Below are positions 16,573 to 31,283 of a DNA stretch of 64,000 bases, in pieces. Position 1 is the stretch's first letter; each line of letters begins with the position of its first letter. Made by a program: the position numbers and the translations under genes. A model generated the notes under the pieces. That model made no database searches. It worked only from the letters and a program-made list of their open reading frames with translations, and was not told where the DNA came from. The stretch is from Azonexus sp. GTDB lineage: Bacteria; Pseudomonadota; Gammaproteobacteria; Burkholderiales; Rhodocyclaceae. The stretch lies in assembly GCA_017983755.1 (NCBI GenBank), contig JAGOAU010000001.1, positions 1 to 64,000 on the forward strand, read 5' to 3'.

Positions 16573-17133
16573 ATGCACGACGACCTGAGCGACGAACGCC
16601 TGATGCTCGCCTATCGCGACGGCGATACGGCGGCATTCGAGGCGCTCTACGGCCGTTACCGCAGCCGACTCTACCGCCACCTGGCGCACCAGTGCGGCGA
16701 TACGCGGCTGGCCGAGGAGTTCTATCAGGACGTCTGGCTGAAGGTCATCAATGCCCGCGCCGACTATGAGCCGCTGGCAAAATTCTCGACCTGGCTCTAC
16801 CGCATCGCCCACCACCGCCTGATCGACCACTACCGGCAGCATGCGCGCAACGTCGCCGACCTGTTCGACGGCAGTATCGACCCGGATGAACTGCCCGCCG
16901 CCGACAACTTCAATCCGGCCCGCCAGTTCGAGCGCAGCGACGTCGCTGGCCGCCTGGCGCGGGCGCTGGACGACTTGCCGGCGCCACAGCGCGAAGCCTT
17001 CCTGCTGGCCGAGGAAGGCGGGATGAGCCTCGAAGAAATCGCCGCCGCCACCGCCACCGGGCGCGAAACGGTCAAGAGCCGCCTGCGCTACGCCGTCGGC
17101 AAATTGCGCCACGCCCTGCAGGACCTGCTATGA
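16573..17133 (+). CDS. ECF-family RNA polymerase sigma factor
   Basis: A 186-residue group IV sigma factor. Region 2 is seen in AYRDGDTAAFEALYGRYRSRLYRHL and EEFYQDVWLKVINARADYEPLAKFSTWLYRIAHHRLIDHYR. Region 4 is seen in LDDLPAPQREAFLLAEEGGMSLEEIAAATATGRETVKSRLRYAVGKLRHAL. I start at the ATG at 16573; upstream in-frame codons precede the conserved region. Its stop overlaps the next gene by four bases, and that gene encodes a membrane protein likely to be its anti-sigma factor. The 269 bp upstream holds one dispersed repeat copy (16486-16517) but no obvious autoregulated promoter. Confidence 0.92.
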   Translation: MHDDLSDERLMLAYRDGDTAAFEALYGRYRSRLYRHLAHQCGDTRLAEEFYQDVWLKVINARADYEPLAKFSTWLYRIAHHRLIDHYRQHARNVADLFDGSIDPDELPAADNFNPARQFERSDVAGRLARALDDLPAPQREAFLLAEEGGMSLEEIAAATATGRETVKSRLRYAVGKLRHALQDLL

Positions 17134-17867
17134 ACGACACCCCCGATGATCCCCGCGACCCGCAGCTTTCGCGCCTCTACCGCAAGGCCAGCCAGGGCGA
17201 ACCGCCGCCAGCGCTCGACGCCGCGATCATTGCCGCCGCGCGGGCTGCCACCGCAGCGTCAGACCCACCCCGCCCCTGGTGGCGCCGGCTGCAGGCGCCG
17301 TTCGCGCTGGCCGCGACCGTCGTGCTCGCCGTCGTCCTCACCTTGAGCATGGAGCGCAATCCGCCCCCCGCTGGCGACATTCCGGCAGCCAAGACGGACA
17401 GGGCGCCTGCGCCCGCCCGGGAGCAGGCTGCGCCAGCACGCCCGAACGCCGCAGACGCGCAATCCGCCGGGGTGCCGGCTCCCAAGGCAGCGCAGCGCCC
17501 ACCGGCGGCGCCGGACCAGCAGAAGCCCGCCACAAGCTTACCGGAAGACGCACGCCCCCCATCAACGCCAACTGCACCCGGCCAGCCCGCGGCCAATGCC
17601 GCTAAAAGCGCGCCAGGTCAGGCGGCGGAGGCAAAGAGCGCAGACCGGCTCGGCAACGAAAATCGCGGCACCGTCGCCGAACCAGCCGCTGCCGCGCTGG
17701 AAGCCAAACGCGAGACTGCTGCGCGGCAGCCGCACCTGAAACCCGCAGCCTGGATCGAGGAAATCCGCAAGCTGCGGCGGCAAGGGCAGACAGCGGAAGC
17801 CGAGCGCAGCCTGCGCGAATTCCGCGCCGCCTATCCCGATTACCCCTTGCCGGAAGATTTGCGCTAG
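17130..17867 (+). CDS. Putative anti-sigma factor, single-pass membrane protein
   Basis: A 245-residue protein with a short cytoplasmic N-terminus (about 1-55, LSRLYRKASQGEPPPALDAAIIAAARAA), one membrane helix (about 57-75), and a long Ala/Pro-rich periplasmic linker. A conserved-looking C-terminal helix pair (AWIEEIRKLRRQGQTAEAERSLREFRAAYPDYPLP) ends the protein. It lacks the HxxxCxxC zinc motif of ZAS-type anti-sigma factors. The four-base overlap with the ECF gene and the single-pass topology make an anti-sigma role likely. The C-terminal part may sense an envelope signal. Confidence 0.72.
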   Translation: MNDTPDDPRDPQLSRLYRKASQGEPPPALDAAIIAAARAATAASDPPRPWWRRLQAPFALAATVVLAVVLTLSMERNPPPAGDIPAAKTDRAPAPAREQAAPARPNAADAQSAGVPAPKAAQRPPAAPDQQKPATSLPEDARPPSTPTAPGQPAANAAKSAPGQAAEAKSADRLGNENRGTVAEPAAAALEAKRETAARQPHLKPAAWIEEIRKLRRQGQTAEAERSLREFRAAYPDYPLPEDLR

Positions 17868-17934
17868 CGCTTAACCCCTTTCCGGCCAAGCCGGCGTTTA
17901 CATGGTCACCTTCAACAAAAAAAAGGAGTCCATG

Positions 17935-21386
<3,452 letters not shown>

Positions 21387-21395
21387 GGAAGTCAC

Positions 21396-21920
21396 ATGCG
21401 CCTCACGCTCCGCATCGTCTTCGCCCTGTTCCTGGCGGCGGTCATCGCCGGCTGCGGCTTCCAGTTGCGCGGCAGCAACAGCAACCTGCCCTACAAGACG
21501 CTGTACATTGCCCTGCCGGAAACCGCCGATGTCCGCATCTGGCTGCAGCGCTACATCGGCGCCACCGGCCAGACCAAGATCGTCGACAACGCGAAGGATG
21601 CCGAAGCGGTGTTCCAGCAACTGCAGGACGGCCGCATCAAGACCATCCTCAGTGTCAATGCCCAGGGGCGCGTGACCGAATATCGCCTGCAGCTGAATTA
21701 CCGTTTCCGGCTGGTCGATGCCAAGGGGCGCGAACTGGTGGCGCCGAACGAGATCAACCTGTCGCGCGACATCAGCTACAGCGATTCCAACGTCCTCGCC
21801 AAGGATCTCGAAGAAGGCCTGCTCTGGCGCGACATGAACAACGACCTGGTCAACCAGATCGTGCGCCGGCTGTCGCTGATCAAGCCGAAGAATCCCGACC
21901 TCGAAGAAGACGACGAGTAA
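21396..21920 (+). CDS. lptE: LPS assembly lipoprotein LptE
   Basis: A 174-residue outer-membrane lipoprotein that plugs LptD in the lipopolysaccharide translocon. The signal peptide ends in the lipobox AVIAGC (Cys at about residue 23), directly followed by GFQLRGS, the hallmark N-terminus of LptE/RlpB. It lies nine bases after leuS and its TAA overlaps the holA ATG (TAATG), so the three genes are translationally linked. Confidence 0.92.
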   Translation: MRLTLRIVFALFLAAVIAGCGFQLRGSNSNLPYKTLYIALPETADVRIWLQRYIGATGQTKIVDNAKDAEAVFQQLQDGRIKTILSVNAQGRVTEYRLQLNYRFRLVDAKGRELVAPNEINLSRDISYSDSNVLAKDLEEGLLWRDMNNDLVNQIVRRLSLIKPKNPDLEEDDE

Positions 21921-22927
21921 TGCTGCTCAAGGGCGAACAGCTCGCCGCGCACCTCGAACGCGAGTTGCGTCCGCTCTACGTCGTTTATGGCGACGAGCCG
22001 CTGCTGGTCATCGAAGCGGCCGACGCCATCCGCGCCAAATCCCGCCAGCAGGGCTACAGCGAGCGCGAGGTGCTGACCGTGCTGCCGCAGTTCGACTGGG
22101 GAACGCTGCTCGCCGCCGGCGGCAATATGTCGCTGTTCGGCGATAAGAAGCTGATCGACCTGCGCATCCCGACCGGCAAGCCGGGCAAGGAAGGCGGCGC
22201 CGCGCTGCAGGACTGGTGCCGCAACCTCTCGCCCGACAACCTGCTGCTGGTCACGCTGCCGGAACTCGACTGGCGCGAAGAGAAAGCCGTCTGGTTCACG
22301 ACGCTGGTCAATGCCGGCATCGCCATCAAGCTGAACGCGCCGCCACTGGCCGAACTGCCGGGCTGGATCGCCGGCCGCCTGCGCCGCCAGCAGCAGAGCG
22401 CCGACCTTGACAGCCTGAAGTTCATCGCCGAGCGTGTGGAAGGCAACCTGCTCGCCGCGCACCAGGAAATCCAGAAGCTCGGCCTGCTCTACCCGGCCGG
22501 CGCGCTGTCGCTGGCGCAGATTCGCGAGGCCGTGCTCAACGTCGCCCGCTACGACATCGACGGGCTGCGCGAGGCCCTGCTCGCCGGCGACATCGCCCGC
22601 CTGAGCCGGACGCTGGACGGCCTGATGCACGAAGGCGAAGCGCCGCCGCTGGTGCTGTGGGCGATGAGCGAGGAAATCCGGGCGCTGGCGATCCTGCGCA
22701 GCGGTCTCGATCGCGGCCGGCCGCTGGAGCAGTTGCTCAAGGAAGCGAAAGTCTGGGGCCCGCGCCAGAACCCGGTGAAAAAGGCCCTGCAACGGCTGTC
22801 GACCGCAACGCTCGAGGCGGCGCTGCAACATGCGGGAAAGATCGACCGGCTCGCCAAGGGCGTCGGTCATGGCAACATCTGGGAGGAATTCCTGCGTCTC
22901 GGCCTGAGCCTGAGCGTGCAGAGATAA
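21920..22927 (+). CDS. holA: DNA polymerase III subunit delta
   Basis: This 335-residue clamp-loader subunit opens the beta clamp. Family features are LYVVYGDEPLLVIEAADAIR near the N-terminus (the beta-interacting wrench is in this domain), EGNLLAAHQEIQKLGLL in the middle, and a C-terminal helical collar domain. The start overlaps the lptE stop. A copy of the dispersed repeat lies inside the gene (22775-22810), encoding part of the LSTATLEAALQ segment, so the repeat is tolerated within coding sequence. Confidence 0.94.
   Translation: MLLKGEQLAAHLERELRPLYVVYGDEPLLVIEAADAIRAKSRQQGYSEREVLTVLPQFDWGTLLAAGGNMSLFGDKKLIDLRIPTGKPGKEGGAALQDWCRNLSPDNLLLVTLPELDWREEKAVWFTTLVNAGIAIKLNAPPLAELPGWIAGRLRRQQQSADLDSLKFIAERVEGNLLAAHQEIQKLGLLYPAGALSLAQIREAVLNVARYDIDGLREALLAGDIARLSRTLDGLMHEGEAPPLVLWAMSEEIRALAILRSGLDRGRPLEQLLKEAKVWGPRQNPVKKALQRLSTATLEAALQHAGKIDRLAKGVGHGNIWEEFLRLGLSLSVQR
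22775..22810 (+). repeat. Dispersed uptake-signal-like repeat, in holA
   Basis: GTCGACCGCAACG (22798-22810) with a GTGAAAAAG tract upstream; the first tract is GC-rich here. Confidence 0.65.
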
Positions 22928-23173
22928 TCAAGCGGCAGACGCCTCGTCGCCCGGTTCGAGGTCATCCGGCTCAAGGTCTTCCCAGATGCACGCGCACTCC
23001 TTGCGGATATCGTGAATTCCCGGTTTCCGGGCCTCCTGGACCATGCACACGCCATGGCAATCGTGGTCCACGACGACCAGCTTCATTTCCGTATCCACTT
23101 GGCGTTCGCCATCCCAAAAACTGCACGTTGCACAAACCTTTACTTCGGCCGGCAGAATCAATTTCTCAGCCAT
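22928..23173 (-). CDS. Small Cys-rich protein, probable metal-binding
   Basis: A protein of about 81 residues starting MAEKLILPAEVKVCATCSFWDG, with one CxxC near residue 14-17, Cys residues in HDCHGVC, and CAC near residue 60, followed by an acidic tail. The cysteine layout suggests a zinc- or iron-binding ribbon. I choose the ATG at 23173 because GGGGAC precedes it; an ATG ten codons upstream has no ribosome site. It is convergent with holA with no gap. A second small gene at 55296-55517 has the same style (CEQCRYF...WCGEF). Confidence 0.68.
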   Translation of the reverse strand: MAEKLILPAEVKVCATCSFWDGERQVDTEMKLVVVDHDCHGVCMVQEARKPGIHDIRKECACIWEDLEPDDLEPGDEASAA

Positions 23174-23285
23174 CTCGTCCCCGATGGAAACCCATGTTGT
23201 CATTGCGGATAAGAGTTTACCCGCTTCCGGAAGTTCCCCGTAATTTGTCTGGCTATAATGTTCCTTTGCCCGCACGAAAACCATC

Positions 23286-24542
23286 ATGGACATCAAGGAA
23301 TACATGCAGACGGTTGGCCGCCAGGCGCGTGCCGCGTCGCGCCGCCTGGCCGGGGCGACCACTGCCGAGAAGAACGCCGCCCTGCTCCACATCGCCGCCG
23401 CGATCCGCCGCGAAAAGGCCGCGCTGGTCGCCGCCAACCAGGAAGACCTGGCTGCGGCCCGGGCTGCCGGCCTCGAAACCGCGATGATCGACCGCCTGAC
23501 GCTGTCCGAAAAGGGCGTCGACAGCATGGCCGAAGGCGTCGAACAGGTCGCCACGCTGGCCGACCCGATCGGCGAGATGAGCGACATCAAGTACCGCCCG
23601 TCCGGCATCCAGGTCGGCAAGATGCGCGTACCGCTCGGCGTCATCGGCATCATTTACGAAGCCCGCCCGAACGTCACGGCCGACGCCGCGGCGCTATGCC
23701 TGAAATCGGGCAATGCCGCCATCCTGCGTGGCGGCTCGGAAGCGATCCGCTCCAACCGCGCCATCGCCGCGCTGGTCCAGGAAGGCCTGCAGGCTGCCGG
23801 GCTGCCGGCCGAGTCGGTGCAGGTCATCGACACCACCGACCGCGCCGCCGTTGGCGAGTTGATCACCATGCGCGAATTCGTCGACGTCATCGTCCCGCGC
23901 GGCGGCAAGGGCCTGATCGCGCGCCTGCTGGCCGAATCGCGGGTACCGATGATCCAGCACCTGGACGGCAACTGCCACGTTTACCTGGAAGAGGAAGCCG
24001 ATCCGAACAAGGCGCTGAAGATCGTCGAGAACGCCAAGACCCAGCGCTACGGCACCTGCAACACCGCCGAATCGCTGCTCGTCGACCGCGCCGTGGCCGC
24101 CATGCTGCTGCCACCGATCGCCCACATGCTGACCGAAAAGGGCGTCGAGATCCGCGGCTGCGCCGAAACGCAGGCGATCGTGCCGAACGCCGTCGCCGCC
24201 ACGGAAGAGGACTACTACACCGAATACCTGGCACCAATCATCTCGGTCAAGGTCGTGTCGGGCATCGACGAAGCCATCGCCCACATCAACCAGTACTCGT
24301 CTCACCACACCGAGGCCATCGTCACCGACAACCACCCGAAGGCGATGCGCTTCCTGCGCGAGGTCGATTCGGCGTCGGTGATGATCAACGCCTCGACACG
24401 CTTCGCCGATGGTTTCGAGTACGGTCTGGGCGCCGAAATCGGCATCTCGACCGACAAGATCCACGCCCGCGGCCCGGTCGGTCTGGAGGGGCTGACCAGC
24501 CAGAAGTGGGTCGTGCTCGGCGACGGACACGTTCGCGACTGA
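23286..24542 (+). CDS. proA: Glutamate-5-semialdehyde dehydrogenase
   Basis: This 418-residue enzyme reduces glutamyl-5-phosphate to glutamate semialdehyde with NADPH, the second step of proline synthesis. Signatures are [36 protein letters not shown] (about 118-153), the catalytic Cys in [13 protein letters not shown] (about 257), and [36 protein letters not shown] near the C-terminus. TATAAT lies at 23254-23259, about 27 bases before the ATG. A dispersed repeat copy follows the stop. Confidence 0.96.
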   Translation: MDIKEYMQTVGRQARAASRRLAGATTAEKNAALLHIAAAIRREKAALVAANQEDLAAARAAGLETAMIDRLTLSEKGVDSMAEGVEQVATLADPIGEMSDIKYRPSGIQVGKMRVPLGVIGIIYEARPNVTADAAALCLKSGNAAILRGGSEAIRSNRAIAALVQEGLQAAGLPAESVQVIDTTDRAAVGELITMREFVDVIVPRGGKGLIARLLAESRVPMIQHLDGNCHVYLEEEADPNKALKIVENAKTQRYGTCNTAESLLVDRAVAAMLLPPIAHMLTEKGVEIRGCAETQAIVPNAVAATEEDYYTEYLAPIISVKVVSGIDEAIAHINQYSSHHTEAIVTDNHPKAMRFLREVDSASVMINASTRFADGFEYGLGAEIGISTDKIHARGPVGLEGLTSQKWVVLGDGHVRD

Positions 24543-24545
24543 TCC

Positions 24546-24579
24546 GTTTTCGGCATTTTCCGGCAGTCGACCGCAACAG
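24546..24579 (+). repeat. Dispersed uptake-signal-like repeat, between proA and ogt
   Basis: Exact core (24566-24579) with GTTTTC and CATTTTC tracts upstream; the ogt ribosome site abuts it. Confidence 0.85.
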
Positions 24580-24591
24580 GAGGGCAACACC

Positions 24592-25083
24592 GTGGCTGAA
24601 GCAGCGTACCAGGCCATCGTCGCGGCGCCCGGGTTCGCGCTCGGTGTGCGCTGCGACGATGAGGAAATCATCGAAATAGAATTCATCGAAGCGCGCCCGG
24701 AACTGGCGCCAGCCAATCCGCTGGCCGCCGAAGCCGTTCGCCAGTTGCGCGCCTACCTGGCCGATCCGGCCTTCGAGTTCGGCCTGCCGCTGCGCCCTTC
24801 CGGTACCATCTTTCAGCGCCGCGTCTGGGGCGAAATCGCCGCCATTCCGGTTGGCGTGACGCTGACCTACGGCCAGGTGGCGAAAAACATCAGAAACGCC
24901 CCGCGCGCCGTCGGCCAGGCCTGCGGCGCCAACCCCTTCCCGCTCGTCGTGCCCTGCCACCGCGTCGTCGCCAGTGACGGCGGGCTGGGCGGCTTCGCCC
25001 GGCACGGCGGCGGTTTCCTTCTCGACATCAAGCGCTGGCTGCTGAAGCATGAGGGCGGGGAGTTTGCCGGTACGCACGGCTGA
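24592..25083 (+). CDS. ogt: Methylated-DNA--protein-cysteine methyltransferase
   Basis: A protein of about 163 residues that removes alkyl groups from O6-alkylguanine onto its own cysteine. The active-site motif is PCHRVV (about residue 121), preceded by the recognition helix VGQACGANPFPLVV and the Arg-finger region GVTLTYGQVAKNIRNAPRAVG. It starts at GTG 24592, with AGGAGGG eight bases upstream; this ribosome site abuts the end of a dispersed repeat copy (24546-24579). The 3' end overlaps xerD by 35 bases in another frame. Confidence 0.92.
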   Translation: MAEAAYQAIVAAPGFALGVRCDDEEIIEIEFIEARPELAPANPLAAEAVRQLRAYLADPAFEFGLPLRPSGTIFQRRVWGEIAAIPVGVTLTYGQVAKNIRNAPRAVGQACGANPFPLVVPCHRVVASDGGLGGFARHGGGFLLDIKRWLLKHEGGEFAGTHG

Positions 25084-25969
25084 TCTTGCCGAGATCGACA
25101 GTTTCTGCGATGCGCTGTGGCTGGAAGACGGCCTGGCCCGGGCGACGCTCGACAGCTATCGTTCCGACCTCGGACGGCTGGCGCGCTGGCTGGCCGACAG
25201 CGCCGGCGAGCCGTTGCTCGACATCCGCGAAACGACGCTGAGCGCCTTCATCGCCCACCTCTCACGCCAGACGCGCGCCAGTTCGCAGTCGCGCTACCTG
25301 TCGACCCTGCGCCGCTTCTACCGCTGGCAACTGGCGCGCGGCCGCATCGTCGCCGACCCGACGCTGAAGCTGGCCAACCCGACCCGTCCCTCGCGCCTGC
25401 CCAAGGTGATGTCGGAACAGCAGGTCGACCGCCTGCTCGCCGCCCCCGACCTTGACACCGCGCTCGGCCTGCGCGACCGCGCCATGCTAGAAACGCTCTA
25501 CGCCACCGGCCTGCGCGTTTCCGAGCTGGTCAATCTGAAGCTGCATGAAATCGGCTTCAACGAGGGCGTCCTGCGCGCTTTCGGCAAGGGCAGCAAGGAG
25601 CGCCTGGTGCCGCTCGGCGAGCTCGCCATCGACTGGCTGGGGCGCTACCTGAACGAGGCGCGGCCGGAAATCCTCAAGGGCCGGCAGAGCGACGCCCTGT
25701 TCGTCACTGCCCGCGGCGGCGCCATGACCCGCCAGGCCTTCTGGCAACTGATCAAGCGTTACGCGGCGCTCGCCGGCATCGCGCCGGAAAAACTCTCGCC
25801 GCACGTGCTGCGCCACGCCTTCGCCACCCACCTGCTCAACCACGGCGCCGACCTGCGCGTCGTGCAACTGCTGCTCGGCCACGCCGACATCTCGACGACG
25901 CAGATCTACACCCATGTCGCCCGCGAGCGCCTGAAAGCGCTGCATGCGACCCACCACCCGCGCGGGTAG
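25049..25969 (+). CDS. xerD: Site-specific tyrosine recombinase XerD
   Basis: This 306-residue recombinase works with XerC at dif to resolve chromosome dimers. It has the SAM-like N-terminal core-binding domain (FCDALWLEDGLARATLDSYRSDLGRLARWL) and the catalytic residues in TGLRVSELVNLK (Arg), GKGSKERLVPLG (Lys), LSPHVLRHAFATHLLNHGADLRVVQLLLGHADISTTQIYTHV (HxxR, His/Trp position and Tyr nucleophile). The length and sequence fit XerD better than XerC or a phage integrase. It is translated from within the ogt 3' end. Confidence 0.93.
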   Translation: MRAGSLPVRTADLAEIDSFCDALWLEDGLARATLDSYRSDLGRLARWLADSAGEPLLDIRETTLSAFIAHLSRQTRASSQSRYLSTLRRFYRWQLARGRIVADPTLKLANPTRPSRLPKVMSEQQVDRLLAAPDLDTALGLRDRAMLETLYATGLRVSELVNLKLHEIGFNEGVLRAFGKGSKERLVPLGELAIDWLGRYLNEARPEILKGRQSDALFVTARGGAMTRQAFWQLIKRYAALAGIAPEKLSPHVLRHAFATHLLNHGADLRVVQLLLGHADISTTQIYTHVARERLKALHATHHPRG

Positions 25970-25979
25970 AATTTCATCG

Positions 25980-26471
25980 ATGAGCAAGAACGACCACGCC
26001 CCCGAAACCCCGGCGACCAAATTCCTCAAGGCGCAGCGGATCGCCTTCTCCAGCCACCTTTACGCCTACGAGGAACACGGCGGCACCAGGGTTTCGGCGC
26101 GCGAACTGAATGTCGACGAGCATGCCGTGGTCAAGACGCTGGTCTTCGAGGACGAAAGCGCCAGGCCGCTGATCGTCCTGATGCACGGCGACTGCAAGGT
26201 GTCGACCAAGGAACTGGCGCGCCAGATCGGCTGCAAGAAGGTCGAGCCATGCAAGCCGAAAGTCGCCAACCGCCACACCGGCTTCCTGGTCGGCGGCACC
26301 AGCCCGTTCGGGACGAAGAAGGCGATGCCCGTGTACCTGGAAAAGACCATTCTCGACCTGCCGCTGATCTACATCAACGGCGGCCGCCGCGGCTATCTGG
26401 TCGGCGTGCACCCGCACGACATCCTGCGCGTGCTGAAGCCGAAGACGGTCGAGGCGGCACTGAAGGGGTAA
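25980..26471 (+). CDS. ybaK: Cys-tRNA(Pro)/YbaK-type deacylase
   Basis: This 163-residue trans-editing protein hydrolyses mischarged Cys-tRNA(Pro). The fold and residues match YbaK: HAVVKTLVFEDESARPLIVLMHGDCKVSTKELAR with the conserved Lys, GCKKVEPCKPKVANRHTGFLVGGTSPFGTKKAMPVYLEKTIL, and INGGRRGYLVGVHPHDI. The start is at the ATG at 25980, ten bases after xerD. Confidence 0.92.
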   Translation: MSKNDHAPETPATKFLKAQRIAFSSHLYAYEEHGGTRVSARELNVDEHAVVKTLVFEDESARPLIVLMHGDCKVSTKELARQIGCKKVEPCKPKVANRHTGFLVGGTSPFGTKKAMPVYLEKTILDLPLIYINGGRRGYLVGVHPHDILRVLKPKTVEAALKG

Positions 26472-26479
26472 TTGCCATT

Positions 26480-26536
26480 GCCAATCGACAGGATTTAAGC
26501 AATCGATTGGCGCTATAGATGGCCGGCACGTAAAGT
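26480..26536 (+). promoter_or_regulatory. Inverted-repeat operator and promoter of the ZIP gene (OxyR-like)
   Basis: GCCAATCGA-N14-TCGATTGGC is a perfect 9 bp inverted repeat (26480-26511). The right arm overlaps a -35-like TTGGCG, and TAAAGT (26531-26536) follows after 18 bases. The same arms, the same 14 bp gap and the same promoter spacing occur before katG (28486-28540). The shared site predicts common control, most simply by the peroxide sensor OxyR. Confidence 0.65.
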
Positions 26537-26563
26537 GGCATCCAGTATCCAGGGAGAGCCACC

Positions 26564-27439
26564 ATGACCCAAGTCGTCATCCGCCATTACGCCAGACCCG
26601 CAGCCCGCCCGCGCCTATGGGCCGGCGTCGTTATCGCCGCCATCGCACTCGTCTTCGGCCTGGAGCAGTCGGCGCAATGGCTGGCCGCCAACCCGCTGGC
26701 CGCCCAAGGCCTCCAGGCGAGCCTGCTCGCCGGGCTCGCCACCGGCCTTGGGGCAATTCCGGTGCTTTTTCTGCGTCGACCGCAACCGAAGCTGATGGCG
26801 CCTATGCTCGGCCTTGCCGGCGGCATGATGCTCGCCGCCAGCTTCTTCTCGCTGCTCGTGCCGGCCGTGCAGACGGTAGCCGCCAGCGCGGCACCGGCGG
26901 TGCTCGGCCTCTTCACCGCCATCGCCTTGGTCGCCGGCGCGCAGTTGATGCAGCAGATGGACCGCCGCTTCCCGCACGCCCATGTCGAGCGGCTCGATGC
27001 AGCGGACGCCGCGCCGCGTCTCGGCCTCGTGGTCGCCGCCATCGCCCTGCACAACCTGCCCGAAGGCCTCGCCGTTGGCGTCGCCGCCACAGCCGGCGCC
27101 GACCACGGCATGACGCTCGGCATCGCCTTGCAGAACATTCCGGAGGGCTGGATCGTCGCCAGCGCCCTGCTCGCCCTCGGTGCCTCTCCATTGCGCGCCG
27201 CCGCGATCGCCTTGGCGACCGGCCTCGTCGAGCCGGTGGGCGGCCTGTTCGGCGTCATCGCCACCAGCATCGCCGGCGCCGCGCTCCCGCTCGCCCTGGC
27301 GGCGGCCGCCGGCGCCATGCTCTGGGTGGTCGCCCACGAACTGATTCCGGCATCGCACAAGCCGGGACGCGAGGCGGCCGCGACCGCCGGCCTTGCCGGC
27401 GGCTTTGCAGTGATGACGCTGCTTGCCGCAGTATTTTAG
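26564..27439 (+). CDS. ZIP-family divalent metal transporter
   Basis: A 291-residue inner-membrane transporter with about eight helices. The ZIP signatures are VVAAIALHNLPEGLAVGVAATAG in helix 4 and LGIALQNIPEGWIVASALLALG in helix 5; their His, Asn and Glu residues form the binuclear metal path. A variable cytoplasmic His-containing loop (RRFPHAHVERLD) precedes helix 4. It should import Zn2+, Mn2+ or Fe2+. Its promoter shares an inverted repeat with katG, so peroxide induction and Mn2+ import are attractive possibilities. A dispersed repeat copy lies within the coding region (26755-26787). Confidence 0.9.
   Translation: MTQVVIRHYARPAARPRLWAGVVIAAIALVFGLEQSAQWLAANPLAAQGLQASLLAGLATGLGAIPVLFLRRPQPKLMAPMLGLAGGMMLAASFFSLLVPAVQTVAASAAPAVLGLFTAIALVAGAQLMQQMDRRFPHAHVERLDAADAAPRLGLVVAAIALHNLPEGLAVGVAATAGADHGMTLGIALQNIPEGWIVASALLALGASPLRAAAIALATGLVEPVGGLFGVIATSIAGAALPLALAAAAGAMLWVVAHELIPASHKPGREAAATAGLAGGFAVMTLLAAVF
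26755..26787 (+). repeat. Dispersed uptake-signal-like repeat, in ZIP gene
   Basis: GTCGACCGCAACC (26775-26787) with AATT and CTTTTTC tracts upstream. Confidence 0.75.
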
Positions 27440-27441
27440 TT

Positions 27442-27792
27442 TTAGACCGAACGCTCGATGATGACGCCGACGCGCTTGACGCCGGGCATCATGCCCAGCT
27501 TGGCGACCGAGACGCGCACCCATTGGGCGGCGAAGTTTTCGAGCAGGTAGGTGGCCACGTGCTCGGCCAATTTTTCCAGCAGGTTGAAGTGGCTGGCCGC
27601 CAGGTCGCTGCGCAGGCGCTCGACGACCACCGCGTAGTCCACAGTGTCGCGAATGTCGTCGCTGGCCCCGGCAGAAGCCGTCGACACCCCGATCTGCAGC
27701 GAAATCTCGACCGTCTGCGCCATCGCCTTCTCGCGCGGATAGATGCCTATCCACGTTTCGGCGCGCAGTTCTTCGATGAAAATGATGTCCAT
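27442..27792 (-). CDS. folB: Dihydroneopterin aldolase
   Basis: This 116-residue folate enzyme converts dihydroneopterin to hydroxymethyl-dihydropterin plus glycolaldehyde. It begins MDIIFIEELRAETWIGIYPREK, the typical FolB N-terminus with the substrate-contacting Glu, followed by DTVDYAVVVERL and HFNLLEKLAEHVATYLL with the catalytic Lys in the last segment. The ATG at 27792 is chosen over an in-frame start 24 codons upstream, which runs through a dispersed repeat and the divergent promoter region. It is divergent from plsY, as in many Betaproteobacteria, and convergent with the ZIP gene. Confidence 0.92.
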   Translation of the reverse strand: MDIIFIEELRAETWIGIYPREKAMAQTVEISLQIGVSTASAGASDDIRDTVDYAVVVERLRSDLAASHFNLLEKLAEHVATYLLENFAAQWVRVSVAKLGMMPGVKRVGVIIERSV

Positions 27793-27812
27793 GGGGCGGT
27801 CGACCGCAGCAG
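27778..27812 (+). repeat. Dispersed uptake-signal-like repeat, at folB start
   Basis: GTCGACCGCAGCAG (27799-27812) with a GAAAAT tract inside the folB start region. Confidence 0.65.
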
Positions 27813-27858
27813 AGGTGTAAAATCCGCCGCGATTGTACCCCAGTGCCACCGACCATCC

Positions 27859-28455
27859 ATGCAAACCGCCCTCGCCATCCTCGCTGCCTACCTGCTCGGT
27901 TCCGTTCCGTTCGCGATGATCTCGTCGCGCATCTTCGGGCTGGCCGACCCGCGCAGCTACGGCTCGGGCAACCCGGGCGCCACCAACGTCCTGCGCAGCG
28001 GCAACAAGAAGGCGGCGCTGGTCACGCTGATCGGCGATGCGCTCAAGGGCTGGGTGGCGGTATTCGTCGCCCAGAAAACGGGGTTAAGCGACAATGTCAT
28101 CGGCCTCGTCGCGCTGGCCGTCTTCTTCGGCCACCTGTTCCCGGTCTTCCTCAAGTTCAAGGGCGGCAAGGGCGTCGCCACCGCCGCCGGCGTGCTGCTC
28201 GCCCTCGACCCGTTGCTTGGACTGGCCGTCCTCGGCACCTGGCTGTTCGTCGCCTTCGCCTTCCGCTACTCGTCGCTGGCCGCAGTCCTCGCGGCAGGCC
28301 TGGCGCCGGTCTATCAAGTACTGATGCATGGTGGCAACGGCCAGACGCTGGTCGTCGGCATCCTGGCGCTGGCACTGATCGGCAAGCACTGGCAGAACCT
28401 GCAGCGCCTGCTGGCCGGCCAGGAAACGAAGATCGGCAGCAAGAAAAAAGGCTGA
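27859..28455 (+). CDS. plsY: Glycerol-3-phosphate acyltransferase PlsY
   Basis: This 198-residue membrane enzyme acylates glycerol-3-phosphate from acyl-phosphate, the first step of phospholipid synthesis. Its motifs are AAYLLGSVPFAMISSRIFG, DPRSYGSGNPGATNVLR, and FGHLFPVFLKFKGGKGVATAAGVLLALDP, matching the three PlsY signature segments. TAAAAT (27818-27823) is a likely -10 element; a TACAAT on the other strand (27832-27837) serves folB. Confidence 0.95.
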   Translation: MQTALAILAAYLLGSVPFAMISSRIFGLADPRSYGSGNPGATNVLRSGNKKAALVTLIGDALKGWVAVFVAQKTGLSDNVIGLVALAVFFGHLFPVFLKFKGGKGVATAAGVLLALDPLLGLAVLGTWLFVAFAFRYSSLAAVLAAGLAPVYQVLMHGGNGQTLVVGILALALIGKHWQNLQRLLAGQETKIGSKKKG

Positions 28456-28485
28456 ACGCCGCCTTAGCCTAACCATAGGCAAACA

Positions 28486-31200
<2,715 letters not shown>

Positions 31201-31221
<21 letters not shown>

Positions 31222-31273
31222 ATGGGTGGCGCGGCGCAACTGAATGGGTGGCGCGGCGCAACTGAATGGGTGG
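31201..31273. repeat. 22-bp tandem repeat at the 3' end of the cupin gene
   Basis: Three exact units of a 22 bp sequence (TGGGTGGCGCGGCGCAACTG plus AA) run from 31201 to 31266, followed by a 7-base partial unit. Unit 1 encodes the cupin C-terminus WVARRN and stop; units 2 and 3 lie beyond the stop. Perfect identity suggests recent slippage or an assembly artefact. Confidence 0.92.
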
Positions 31274-31283
31274 AGAAACGGCG

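Noticed and set aside
25049..25969. XerD as an island integrase
   Set aside because: It matches the housekeeping recombinase in length and motifs, is coupled to ogt, and has core-genome composition with no att-like repeats nearby.
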